A stretch of DNA of 9,796 bases, from assembly GCA_024653845.1 (NCBI GenBank), contig JANLHA010000026.1:1-9796 (forward strand), read 5' to 3'. The position numbers and the translations under genes were made by a program. The stretch's first letter is position 1; every line of letters begins with the position of its first letter. The stretch is from Candidatus Omnitrophota bacterium (GTDB lineage Bacteria > Omnitrophota > Gorgyraeia > Zapsychrales > JANLHA01). A model generated the notes under the pieces. That model did no database searches. It had not been told where the DNA came from and worked only from the letters and a program-made list of their open reading frames with translations. Below are positions 1 to 6,516 of this stretch, one piece after another.

Positions 1-60
1 CCTTTGGTTGTTGAAGATCAGCTTGATGCAGAGTCTAAGGGCTCTTACCAAATTCGATAG
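1..60 (+). CDS. C-terminal tail of an upstream gene (partial)
   Basis: Frame 1 is open from the first base to a TAG at 58-60 and reads PLVVEDQLDAESKGSYQIR, a charged, soluble-looking tail with codon use like the other genes here. The protein cannot be identified from 19 residues. Frame 2 is also open, from base 2 to a TAG at 110-112, but its codons look less typical and it would run close to the ribosome binding site of the next gene, so frame 1 is preferred. The 85 bases between this stop and the start at 146 show no convincing hairpin terminator or promoter, so co-transcription with the next gene is possible. Confidence 0.35.
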   Translation, partial: PLVVEDQLDAESKGSYQIR

Positions 61-132
61 CCATTCCTATCATTTGCCTGCGGTGATTGTTATCAATTCA
101 AGTCCTTTCTAGGGTTGTAAATCATTTCTATA

Positions 133-140
133 AGGGGAGG
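133..140 (+). promoter_or_regulatory. Ribosome binding site deciding the start at 146
   Basis: AGGGGAGG lies five bases before the ATG at 146. A GTG at 140 is in the same frame but overlaps this purine run, so it has no room for its own site. ATG 146 is therefore the better start. Confidence 0.7.
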
Positions 141-145
141 TGCGC

Positions 146-706
146 ATGTTGGGATTGATCTGGGTGGTGAGCATTTTTGCCACAGTTTTCTTGGCAGATC
201 AAAAGCGGATGAGTATTGTCGGATATTTTTTCCTTTCTCTCATTTTGGGCCCCTTGGCGTTGATTGTTGTTTTATTGTCTCCAGCGAGAAATTTTTTGTC
301 AGATGATCCGCAGATCAAAAATCTTCAACAAGCCCAAGAACAAATTTTTCAACTCAAGCAGACACTCAGTGTTCTCAATCAAAAGATTGCCGATCTCGAG
401 CAAAATGTGGGCAAGTTCACGTCGGTAGAAGCAGAAAGTTCCCTTCCTTTGGCGCTGTCTTCTTCGCACGAGAAAAATTCCACATCTACGCTTCACGAGG
501 GATGGGAATTGATTTTTGGCAAATATTGGCTGAATCGCGTGGGAGTTGTCTTTTTTGTGATTGGAGTTGGATTTTTTATCAGCTACAGTTTTCAATATTT
601 TTCAGCTTGGGCCAAAATTGGGTTGGGTTATATCTTTGCCATAAGCTTTCTTCTCTTAGGGAAATATCTTGAGAAAAAAGATAAATATAGGAAGTTGTCG
701 TGGTGA
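146..706 (+). CDS. DUF2339-type membrane protein, N-terminal piece (split by an in-frame stop)
   Basis: This 186-residue piece starts at ATG 146. Residues 2-18 and 24-45 are two membrane helices ending in an LGPLALIVVLLSP stretch, a short N-terminal module seen on many envelope proteins. Residues about 55-90 are a likely coiled coil (heptad-like Q/L pattern), followed by a Ser/Glu-rich linker. The hallmark start of the DUF2339 domain follows: W-E-L-I-F-G-K-Y-W-L-N-R-V-G-V-V-F-F then two helices (about 132-150 and 156-172). The frame meets TGA at 704-706 but continues without shift through 707-2062, where the remaining DUF2339 helices are found. The family is a predicted polytopic inner-membrane protein of unknown function. 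The piece alone is too short to be a complete family member, so the locus is a pseudogene, a sequencing error or a read-through gene. Confidence 0.8.
   Translation: MLGLIWVVSIFATVFLADQKRMSIVGYFFLSLILGPLALIVVLLSPARNFLSDDPQIKNLQQAQEQIFQLKQTLSVLNQKIADLEQNVGKFTSVEAESSLPLALSSSHEKNSTSTLHEGWELIFGKYWLNRVGVVFFVIGVGFFISYSFQYFSAWAKIGLGYIFAISFLLLGKYLEKKDKYRKLSW
704..706 (+). other. In-frame TGA interrupting the DUF2339 gene
   Basis: The codons around it read TGG-TGA-ATT-CTG-GGC-GGA, that is SW-stop-ILGGSWVLFY. From memory of the family, this region resembles a Y-R-x-x-x-x-G-L-x-G-G-G type segment, so the stop would fall where Gly is usual, and a single GGA to TGA change would produce it. Joining both pieces across it gives a 640-position protein, a reasonable length for the family. 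No frameshift is needed. Confidence 0.75.
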
Positions 707-724
707 ATTCTGGGCGGAAGTTGG

Positions 725-2062
725 GTGCTTTTTTATTTAACGACGTATGCGATGCATTACATTCCTGCCACGCGGATCATTATTCATCCGACGACGGAAA
801 TTCTTCTTTTGACTCTGGTGAGTGCGGCCGCCATTTTCTATAACCTCCAATACCGATCAGGCGTCGTCACGGCTCTGACATTTTTCTTGGGGTTCTTTAC
901 CGTCAGTTTGGGAGGACTTGATTTCTCTTCGATTTTTTATTGGATTCTTCTTACAGGTGGGTTGGCGTATGTGGCTTGGCGATTCCATTGGTTGTTCCTT
1001 CTGATTTGTGGAATTCTAGGTTCTTATTTTGTAATCACGTTATTGATTTTGTCGCCAAATGGCCTTTCAATTCTTCTAGGAAGCTGGATTCCACACAACC
1101 AATTTCCCTTTGAACAAATCAGGATCACGATCGCATTGCTGGGAATCAGCTGGCTTGTTTATACATTAGCTCTCATAGGATTTAGATCAGAGAAAGGAGA
1201 AGAGGGTAAGCTTTGTATCATCGGGATTTTGATCAATGCTTGTCTTTTTATTTTTTTGGAAAGACAAAGAATTGAAATGGCGGGACTGGGAAAACATTTT
1301 GAATTTGTCTTATTTTCGGGAATGGCCGGTATTTATTTTTTGTTGGCCTATCTTCATCGACGGATGACCGCGACGCACTTTAGCGTCATTTACGCGGGCA
1401 TTGCTTTTTTTCTGCTGGGAATGGCGGGGTTGGCGAAATTGCCAGCTCTGGGGCTAAGTTACTATTGGCTATTGGAAACGGTGTTACTTTTTGTCCTTGG
1501 AGTTTATTATCGCGAACAAATTTTTCGCGTCATGTCCCTGAGCTTGGCATTGATCGTTACTTTTCGATTGTTTCTTGAAGATTGGTTAAATCGGACGCTT
1601 TACCATTGTGGTCCTTGGGTAATCTCTCACGACGTATTGATTTTCAGCCTAACCGCTGCTTCTTTTTATTTCTTAGGATTGTGGGTGAGAAATTTTAAGT
1701 CTCAGGGATTACCAGCCAATGAGCGAAGTTTTTATGAATGGAGCTTTTCTTTGGCAGGCACTTTATTGTTGGCTATGATTCTGTCGGAAAAAATTGCTGA
1801 TCGATGGATTTCTTTGGCCTGGCTTTCCCAGGGAGTTGGTATTTTGACTTTTGGACTTTTATTCCAGAGTAAGGTTTATCGACGCTGTGCTTTAGGGATG
1901 TTGATGCTTGTGGCTGCGCGCGTTTTGTTTGTGGATATGAGCGGAGCCAATACGATTTATAGGATGATTGTTTTTCTTTCATTAGGAGGGGTGCTGGTGG
2001 GAATTTCATTTTTGTATTCCCATTTGCATTTGCGAATCAAAGATGAGAAAGATGATTCATAA
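725..2062 (+). CDS. DUF2339-type membrane protein, C-terminal piece
   Basis: This stretch is in the same frame as the preceding piece. It continues the DUF2339 domain with LFYLTTYAMHYIP, matching the family's LLYLSTYAAH-like segment, and then about fourteen hydrophobic helices up to a short charged tail (H-L-R-I-K-D-E-K-D-D-S). The GTG at 725 is only the first possible start codon after the TGA. No good ribosome binding site precedes it (GGCGGAAG is weak and close), and starting there would cut through the domain, so this is probably the rest of one gene rather than an independent one. The reading frame has stayed open for over 440 codons after the stop, which argues that the interruption is recent, artefactual or tolerated. 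Its 3' end overlaps the next gene by 20 bases, suggesting translational coupling. Molecular function is unknown. Confidence 0.75.
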   Translation: MLFYLTTYAMHYIPATRIIIHPTTEILLLTLVSAAAIFYNLQYRSGVVTALTFFLGFFTVSLGGLDFSSIFYWILLTGGLAYVAWRFHWLFLLICGILGSYFVITLLILSPNGLSILLGSWIPHNQFPFEQIRITIALLGISWLVYTLALIGFRSEKGEEGKLCIIGILINACLFIFLERQRIEMAGLGKHFEFVLFSGMAGIYFLLAYLHRRMTATHFSVIYAGIAFFLLGMAGLAKLPALGLSYYWLLETVLLFVLGVYYREQIFRVMSLSLALIVTFRLFLEDWLNRTLYHCGPWVISHDVLIFSLTAASFYFLGLWVRNFKSQGLPANERSFYEWSFSLAGTLLLAMILSEKIADRWISLAWLSQGVGILTFGLLFQSKVYRRCALGMLMLVAARVLFVDMSGANTIYRMIVFLSLGGVLVGISFLYSHLHLRIKDEKDDS

Positions 2063-5000
2063 TTCTTTTTCTTATTCATTCGTACGGCAAATTGAGTTCT
2101 GGGAGAATCAATATTGCAAAACCATCCACAAATTTTTAGAGAAAAATTCTTCTTCTATCAAAGTGATGGAGGATCTTGAGCAAATCCATCGGCGCGTTGA
2201 ACGTCTTTCTCAAAGTTTTTTAAGTAAGACCACGTTTTCAAATCCCCGTCTAAAGTCGATTGTTGATTCTTATCTTGTCGAATTTTCAAAAATCCATCAA
2301 CAAAATCAAAACTGGCTGACGCTTTACAATGACCTTTTCCCTCCCCTCCTGGAATATCGAACGCGAGGAGGCAGGCTCAAAGCTGAGAAGCTTCTTCGAG
2401 ATCTTTCAACCCAAGCTGTAAATTTATGGATGGCATTCAAGCCTGTTCAAGAGACGGTGTTGCCTCTCAAGCAGCGTTGGGAAAGAAAAGTGGATCCTCT
2501 AGAAAAACGAGTTTTGGAAAAGAAGCTTCAGGAGCTTTTGCATTTTCATTTGATCGGGTCTCTGAGACAAAGCCAGGAATGTTTGCGGCATTTATTCTCT
2601 AGCCGCGTCTACACGGGTGCAATTTCAAATGAACGTCATCTACGTGATCAAGAAATGAAGGATTGGTTATGTGGTTATTTTGCGTTCTCTTCCCAGGAAG
2701 AGCAGCGATTGAATGAGATGGCTGAGGATTTTGTCAGGGAAGATTTTAAAATGTGGCAGATTTTGCAAAGAAAAAAAAGTTTCTTCCAATGGGCCCGACG
2801 AGGAATCATTCTTCTGCTGTTGATAGGGATTTTACGGTTTATGGAGCCCAAAGTCCATTTTCTGGAATTTCTTGGCTCCGCGATTAAAGCTTTTTTTACT
2901 GTCGAGGTCTCTTGGATGACTTTGCAGCGGCAAGAGTATTTTGAGGACCAAATGCTTGACGTGGATAAGTCTTTCACTGTTGAAGAAATTTTAACCAATG
3001 CTCAAGCGTTTGTCATGGAAGAGCAACATGTTCAAAAAGATGCTTATCAAATTTTTGCAGAGAAAATTTTGAAAGGGTATTTGATCCTTTTGGCTGCTGG
3101 TGAGAGCAAAGAAGAATTGGAACAGGCGGTTCTTAAGGCCGCAGAATTTCTTGATCCCCAGGTTCCTCTGTTATTGAGACAGCTGACCAGCCTTTATCGT
3201 CAATCCATGCTTCGGGAATCTTTGTTAGGGCGTACAATTCTGAATTTGAGAAGAAAATTTATTGAGCATGATGTCTATCTTTTTTCGTTTCTTGTTGTAG
3301 AAAATAACGTCCCGTTTTTGTTTCTTTATCCTGAGAAAATCACCAAGCGCTTTGTTTTGGGGCACGAAAATTTTGAAGAGCTGGGCGTTGAGCCAGAGTT
3401 GAGAGAAGTCATGAAAAATTTTATTTTTCAAGTTTATTTTGTTCCTGGGACGAAATATCCATTCAAGACCGCGGCAGGATATTTTGAAGGAGAGTTTGCT
3501 GTTGTGTTTGAAAGCCTTGCGAATCGGCCTGATTGGACCGCATGGCATGAAGCGGGACACATGTTTGACGAATTCCGTTCCAAGTATGAGAGTTTTAAGA
3601 AGCCAGTTAACCCAGAACTTCATGGGCTGCTTTTCCCGATGATCTTTGCATCAGACGCTAAGGAATATGTTTTGACTCATTTGGATTTAGTGATCCGACG
3701 AGGAAATCTTGAGAATATCTATGTGCAAGGAGCAAAAGGGATTTTGAATGGGGTTTTGATTGATGCGGGAAGTAAAGACACCTTGATCACGAATCGTTTC
3801 GAGCAAGATCGGATCGCAAACGCCAAGCGCATCCTGGAAGGAATGGGCCCTTTGCAAATTCAAGCTTTGGCTTTGAAGATGTATAAAAATCCAAAGAAAT
3901 ATTTATCGACGGCAGAACGAGGTCGCTATCGGGATGTTCAGACCAACACCGAAGAGCTGACATATGGGATCCATGGCGGTTCTCCAGCTCGGCAAGTCAT
4001 TTTTGTGGATCGGGGAGGACCTGGTCGAGACCGCAAGGGCCCCCGGTTCATTCGCGACGGCAGTGGACTCTTTGACGATGATATTAATGTGCAAATGGCG
4101 GCTTTGAAATCAGCGCTTTTATTCTTTTTTCTTTTTGAAGGCACGGTCATTTTGATCCATGTGCTTGCGGGGCCTATTCGTCGACGGAAGCTTATGGGAA
4201 AATCTTTGAAAGACTTAACTGGAGGTAAGGCCCAAGTTCCAATGACGCCTCGTCTGCAGGAATTATGGAAACGAATTCTTGAAGTTTCATTCCTGACTCC
4301 GTCTTTGAGACAAGATATTGAAGCTTTTAAAATCCAGGCCACGGCCGAGGAGCGATGGTGGTTAAATTGGATCCTGTCTGCGGCTCCGTTTCTTCCTGAA
4401 AAATCGAAAATCACACAAGAATTTCATCTTTTGCTTTTTTATCTCCCTTTCCTTGGGCCCTACTTAGCACGGTGGTCATGGATCTGGCCAAAACAAAAGG
4501 CGTTTGTTGAGCGGGAACATTTTCACTCAGAGTTAGAAGAACTTGCGACTTCATATATTCGTAGAGAAATAAGCAATGAAAAGTTCTCGCAAAAGCTGAA
4601 TGCGATCCTCAAGAAATATGAAGAAATTGTCTCATCTTCCTTAAGAGCGAACCCATATGACGTCGATTTTAAAGAGGTTGAATTTTTAGTATTTGCGCTT
4701 CTCAAGCAGGAAGCACGAAAGGCCAGATTTACCAGGCAGTATGCTTCTAAAAGTTTAAGCGGTATTTTTCAGAAACGATTAGTTGGGGGAGTTGAATTTG
4801 ATCACCTCGAGCCTTATACTCTTGAACATGACATCCGTGATATTGATTGGAATGCGACGGCACGTTCAGCAGATGAAAGGATCATTGTTAGGCGGCGCCT
4901 GCAGAATGATGAGAAACACGTGGCCTTTTGTTTTGAAATGATGGGATTGCGTGATCAGGAAAGTCGTCGACGATGGGCAGAAGATTTTGTAAAATCATTA

Positions 5001-5411
5001 AAGACGCTTCGGCAGGATCGAAAGTTAGATGAACTTCTTTTTTTGATGCCAGAGGGGATGGTCGAAGAAGAAATTGTTGTGGATGTTAAACAAGATGACT
5101 TCTTGATGGCAAGGCAGATTTTATCGGAGGTAAAGAAGCAATACGACCAGCTTTTGAAAATTCCACGTTCTCGACAGATCCAAGGCCTGCGGTTTTATAA
5201 TGATGGGGAAAATGCACTATACTCCCAGCGTTTGAAATTGATGGACACAACTGCCACTTCAGTTTCCTTAAAAGAAAAGAAAGTGAAAGTTAAGAACTGT
5301 AATATTTTTTTGGTCGGCATTGCAGAAGATAAAAGAAAGGCCATTGACCAGTGGATTGGAAGAACTAATAAAATTTTCTATTGGGAAGGGCGAGAAGCCA
5401 TTGAGATTTGA
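2043..5411 (+). CDS. Large membrane protein with HEAGH protease-like region and C-terminal DUF58 domain
   Basis: The protein has 1122 residues. Residues 1-250 are helical, charged and probably cytoplasmic. A membrane helix follows at about 253-268, then a large region to about 685, and a second helix at about 687-709. The middle region carries W-H-E-A-G-H (H502, E503, H506), a zinc-metalloprotease signature; E541 (in SDAKEYV) is a possible third ligand, by inference. A Gly/Arg/Asp-rich stretch (about 645-680) precedes the second helix. Residues about 909-951 hold the DUF58 signature: VEFDHLEPYTLEHDIRDIDW, then N-A-T-A-R-S-A and V-R-R-R. The vWA-like part after it lacks the usual D-x-S-x-S metal site, reading C-F-E-M-M-G instead. 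A hydrophobic stretch at 794-815 may be membrane-associated. DUF58 proteins usually work with a MoxR-type AAA+ ATPase, but none is in the window. ATG 2043 overlaps the previous gene by 20 bases; ATG 2052 is an alternative start. The HExxH motif is clear, but activity and topology are inferred. Confidence 0.8.
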   Translation: MRKMIHNSFSYSFVRQIEFWENQYCKTIHKFLEKNSSSIKVMEDLEQIHRRVERLSQSFLSKTTFSNPRLKSIVDSYLVEFSKIHQQNQNWLTLYNDLFPPLLEYRTRGGRLKAEKLLRDLSTQAVNLWMAFKPVQETVLPLKQRWERKVDPLEKRVLEKKLQELLHFHLIGSLRQSQECLRHLFSSRVYTGAISNERHLRDQEMKDWLCGYFAFSSQEEQRLNEMAEDFVREDFKMWQILQRKKSFFQWARRGIILLLLIGILRFMEPKVHFLEFLGSAIKAFFTVEVSWMTLQRQEYFEDQMLDVDKSFTVEEILTNAQAFVMEEQHVQKDAYQIFAEKILKGYLILLAAGESKEELEQAVLKAAEFLDPQVPLLLRQLTSLYRQSMLRESLLGRTILNLRRKFIEHDVYLFSFLVVENNVPFLFLYPEKITKRFVLGHENFEELGVEPELREVMKNFIFQVYFVPGTKYPFKTAAGYFEGEFAVVFESLANRPDWTAWHEAGHMFDEFRSKYESFKKPVNPELHGLLFPMIFASDAKEYVLTHLDLVIRRGNLENIYVQGAKGILNGVLIDAGSKDTLITNRFEQDRIANAKRILEGMGPLQIQALALKMYKNPKKYLSTAERGRYRDVQTNTEELTYGIHGGSPARQVIFVDRGGPGRDRKGPRFIRDGSGLFDDDINVQMAALKSALLFFFLFEGTVILIHVLAGPIRRRKLMGKSLKDLTGGKAQVPMTPRLQELWKRILEVSFLTPSLRQDIEAFKIQATAEERWWLNWILSAAPFLPEKSKITQEFHLLLFYLPFLGPYLARWSWIWPKQKAFVEREHFHSELEELATSYIRREISNEKFSQKLNAILKKYEEIVSSSLRANPYDVDFKEVEFLVFALLKQEARKARFTRQYASKSLSGIFQKRLVGGVEFDHLEPYTLEHDIRDIDWNATARSADERIIVRRRLQNDEKHVAFCFEMMGLRDQESRRRWAEDFVKSLKTLRQDRKLDELLFLMPEGMVEEEIVVDVKQDDFLMARQILSEVKKQYDQLLKIPRSRQIQGLRFYNDGENALYSQRLKLMDTTATSVSLKEKKVKVKNCNIFLVGIAEDKRKAIDQWIGRTNKIFYWEGREAIEI

Positions 5412-5453
5412 TTCATATGATAAGATAATAGCCAGATATTGGGAGAATAGATC

Positions 5454-5828
5454 ATGAAGAGGGTTAGAATTTTTATTTTTATTTTTTTATTATCAACGTC
5501 AGGAGCCATGGCAACTCCGCCAGCCAAACTGATTCTGAGTTATGATGCTAAAGAGAGAGTGTTGAATATTGATATCACACATCCTTCAATTGATATGAGC
5601 GAACATTTTATTCGAAGGATCGTTATTTATAAGAATGGGGAACAATTTGAGCAAGTTTTTTTAAACAAGCAGCCACATCCTTATCAATATGTTTATCCTG
5701 TGCCGTTGGACTTGCTGCCTAACGATAAAATTTCTGTAAAGGTTTACTGCCGTGAAGGAGGTGCTAAGACCGCAGCATTGGATGGAGAGGCGGCGGCAAT
5801 CCCTCCCATGACAGAAAAAGATTATTAA
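5454..5828 (+). CDS. Small exported protein, desulfoferrodoxin/SoxZ-like beta fold suspected
   Basis: The protein has 124 residues. The N terminus is a classic Sec signal peptide: basic M-K-R-V-R, a hydrophobic core of Ile/Phe/Leu, and a likely cleavage after A-M-A at residue 20. The mature part of about 104 residues has the pattern L-I-L-S-Y-D then I-T-H-P-S-I-D-M-S-E-H-F-I-R-R-I-V-I-Y-K-N-G-E, a Y-x-Y-P-V-P strand and I-S-V-K-V-Y-C. This resembles small exported proteins with an immunoglobulin-like fold related to superoxide-reductase or SoxZ domains; that similarity is from memory and is weak. There is one cysteine in the mature chain and no clear full iron-ligand set, so no enzyme activity is claimed. 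GGGAG at 5441-5445 sits eight bases before the ATG. The gene is followed after 16 bases by the response regulator, suggesting it heads the two-component operon and may feed the sensor from the periplasm. Confidence 0.75.
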   Translation: MKRVRIFIFIFLLSTSGAMATPPAKLILSYDAKERVLNIDITHPSIDMSEHFIRRIVIYKNGEQFEQVFLNKQPHPYQYVYPVPLDLLPNDKISVKVYCREGGAKTAALDGEAAAIPPMTEKDY

Positions 5829-5830
5829 GT

Positions 5831-5836
5831 GAAAGG
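5831..5836 (+). promoter_or_regulatory. Ribosome binding site deciding the start at 5845
   Basis: GAAAGG lies eight bases before ATG 5845. The upstream in-frame GTG at 5836 overlaps this site and would add M-F-F to the front of the receiver domain, which normally starts with M-R-I-L-L-V-E-D. ATG 5845 is preferred. Confidence 0.65.
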
Positions 5837-5844
5837 TGTTTTTT

Positions 5845-6513
5845 ATGCGGATTTTATTAGTTGAAGATGAAAAAAGAATTGCCAGTTTTATCGAACGTGG
5901 ATTGAAAGAAAAGAAGTTTGTCGTCGACATTGCCGGAGACGGGGAACAAGGGCTTTATTTGGCAGAGATCAACCCTTATGACGCAATCATTTTGGATCTC
6001 GTTCTTCCCGGAGAAGACGGTTTGGAAATTTGCAAAAAGTTACGAAAACAAAATATTCTAACACCCATTTTGATGCTGACCGCTCGTGGTGAAGTGAGAG
6101 ACCGCGTGATGGGATTGAATGCTGGGGCGGATGACTACTTGGCCAAGCCTTTTTCTTTTGAAGAATTGATCGCACGTCTCCGGGCCTTGTTGAGGAGACA
6201 GCAACCTCAGAAAACCAATCATCTGAAAGTGGCCGATCTTGAATTGAACATGCTCAATCACGAAGTGCAACGGGCAGGGAATCCAATCACTCTCACTAGT
6301 AAAGAGTACATGATTTTAGAATGCTTGATGCTGCATGCCAATCAGGTGGTGACCCGGACGATGCTTTCGGAACATGTTTGGCAAGAAAATTTTCAAACTT
6401 TTACAAATGTCATTGATGTTTATATCCGATATTTGCGTTCCAAAATTGATGAAGGTCACCCTAACAAAATGATTCAAACTCTTCGGGGCTCAGGGTACAT
6501 GCTAAAGGGATAG
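5845..6513 (+). CDS. OmpR/PhoB-family response regulator
   Basis: This 222-residue cytoplasmic transcription factor has a receiver domain at 1-120 and a winged-helix DNA-binding domain at about 128-222. Receiver residues are all present: acidic pair E7-D8, phosphoacceptor D51 in I-I-L-D-L-V-L-P-G, T79 in L-M-L-T-A-R-G, and K101 in L-A-K-P-F-S. The winged helix shows L-T-S-K-E-Y-M-I-L-E-C-L, then the recognition-helix region T-N-V-I-D-V-Y-I-R-Y-L-R-S-K and the wing R-G-S-G-Y-M-L. Length is normal and nothing is missing. The stop is three bases before the kinase start, so the two are a cognate pair. It most resembles the CusR/CopR type, but a metal signal is not shown. Regulators of this class bind tandem direct repeats with about 11-base spacing, and such repeats lie at 8041-8069 downstream. 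Confidence 0.95.
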   Translation: MRILLVEDEKRIASFIERGLKEKKFVVDIAGDGEQGLYLAEINPYDAIILDLVLPGEDGLEICKKLRKQNILTPILMLTARGEVRDRVMGLNAGADDYLAKPFSFEELIARLRALLRRQQPQKTNHLKVADLELNMLNHEVQRAGNPITLTSKEYMILECLMLHANQVVTRTMLSEHVWQENFQTFTNVIDVYIRYLRSKIDEGHPNKMIQTLRGSGYMLKG

Positions 6514-6516
6514 TCT

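Noticed and set aside
86..97. ATTG-TTAT-CAAT inverted repeat upstream of the DUF2339 gene
   Set aside because: Four-base arms are expected by chance and no promoter elements are placed around it.
2..112. Frame 2 open stretch at the left edge as a gene tail
   Set aside because: Its codons look atypical, and frame 1 gives a more natural charged C terminus; it cannot be excluded.
704..706. TGA read as glycine (alternative genetic code)
   Set aside because: A Gly would fit here, and after the stop at 5409-5411 there is a further TGA-TAA in frame. However, TGA does not occur inside any other gene across some 2,500 codons, while glycine is always written GGN, so genome-wide recoding is unlikely.
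704..745. TGA read as selenocysteine
   Set aside because: No stable hairpin follows the codon (only a weak, mismatched AAUUC/GAAGUU pairing), and the family position looks like Gly rather than Cys.
3938..4414. 158-codon open frame on the minus strand
   Set aside because: It lies wholly inside the large 2043-5411 gene, has no domain pattern and no ribosome binding site, and looks like an antisense shadow. The same holds for the other short antisense frames.
5408..5439. Promoter before the small exported protein gene
   Set aside because: TTGATT at 5408 and -10-like TATGAT or GATAAT lie close by, but none of the spacings falls near 17 bases.
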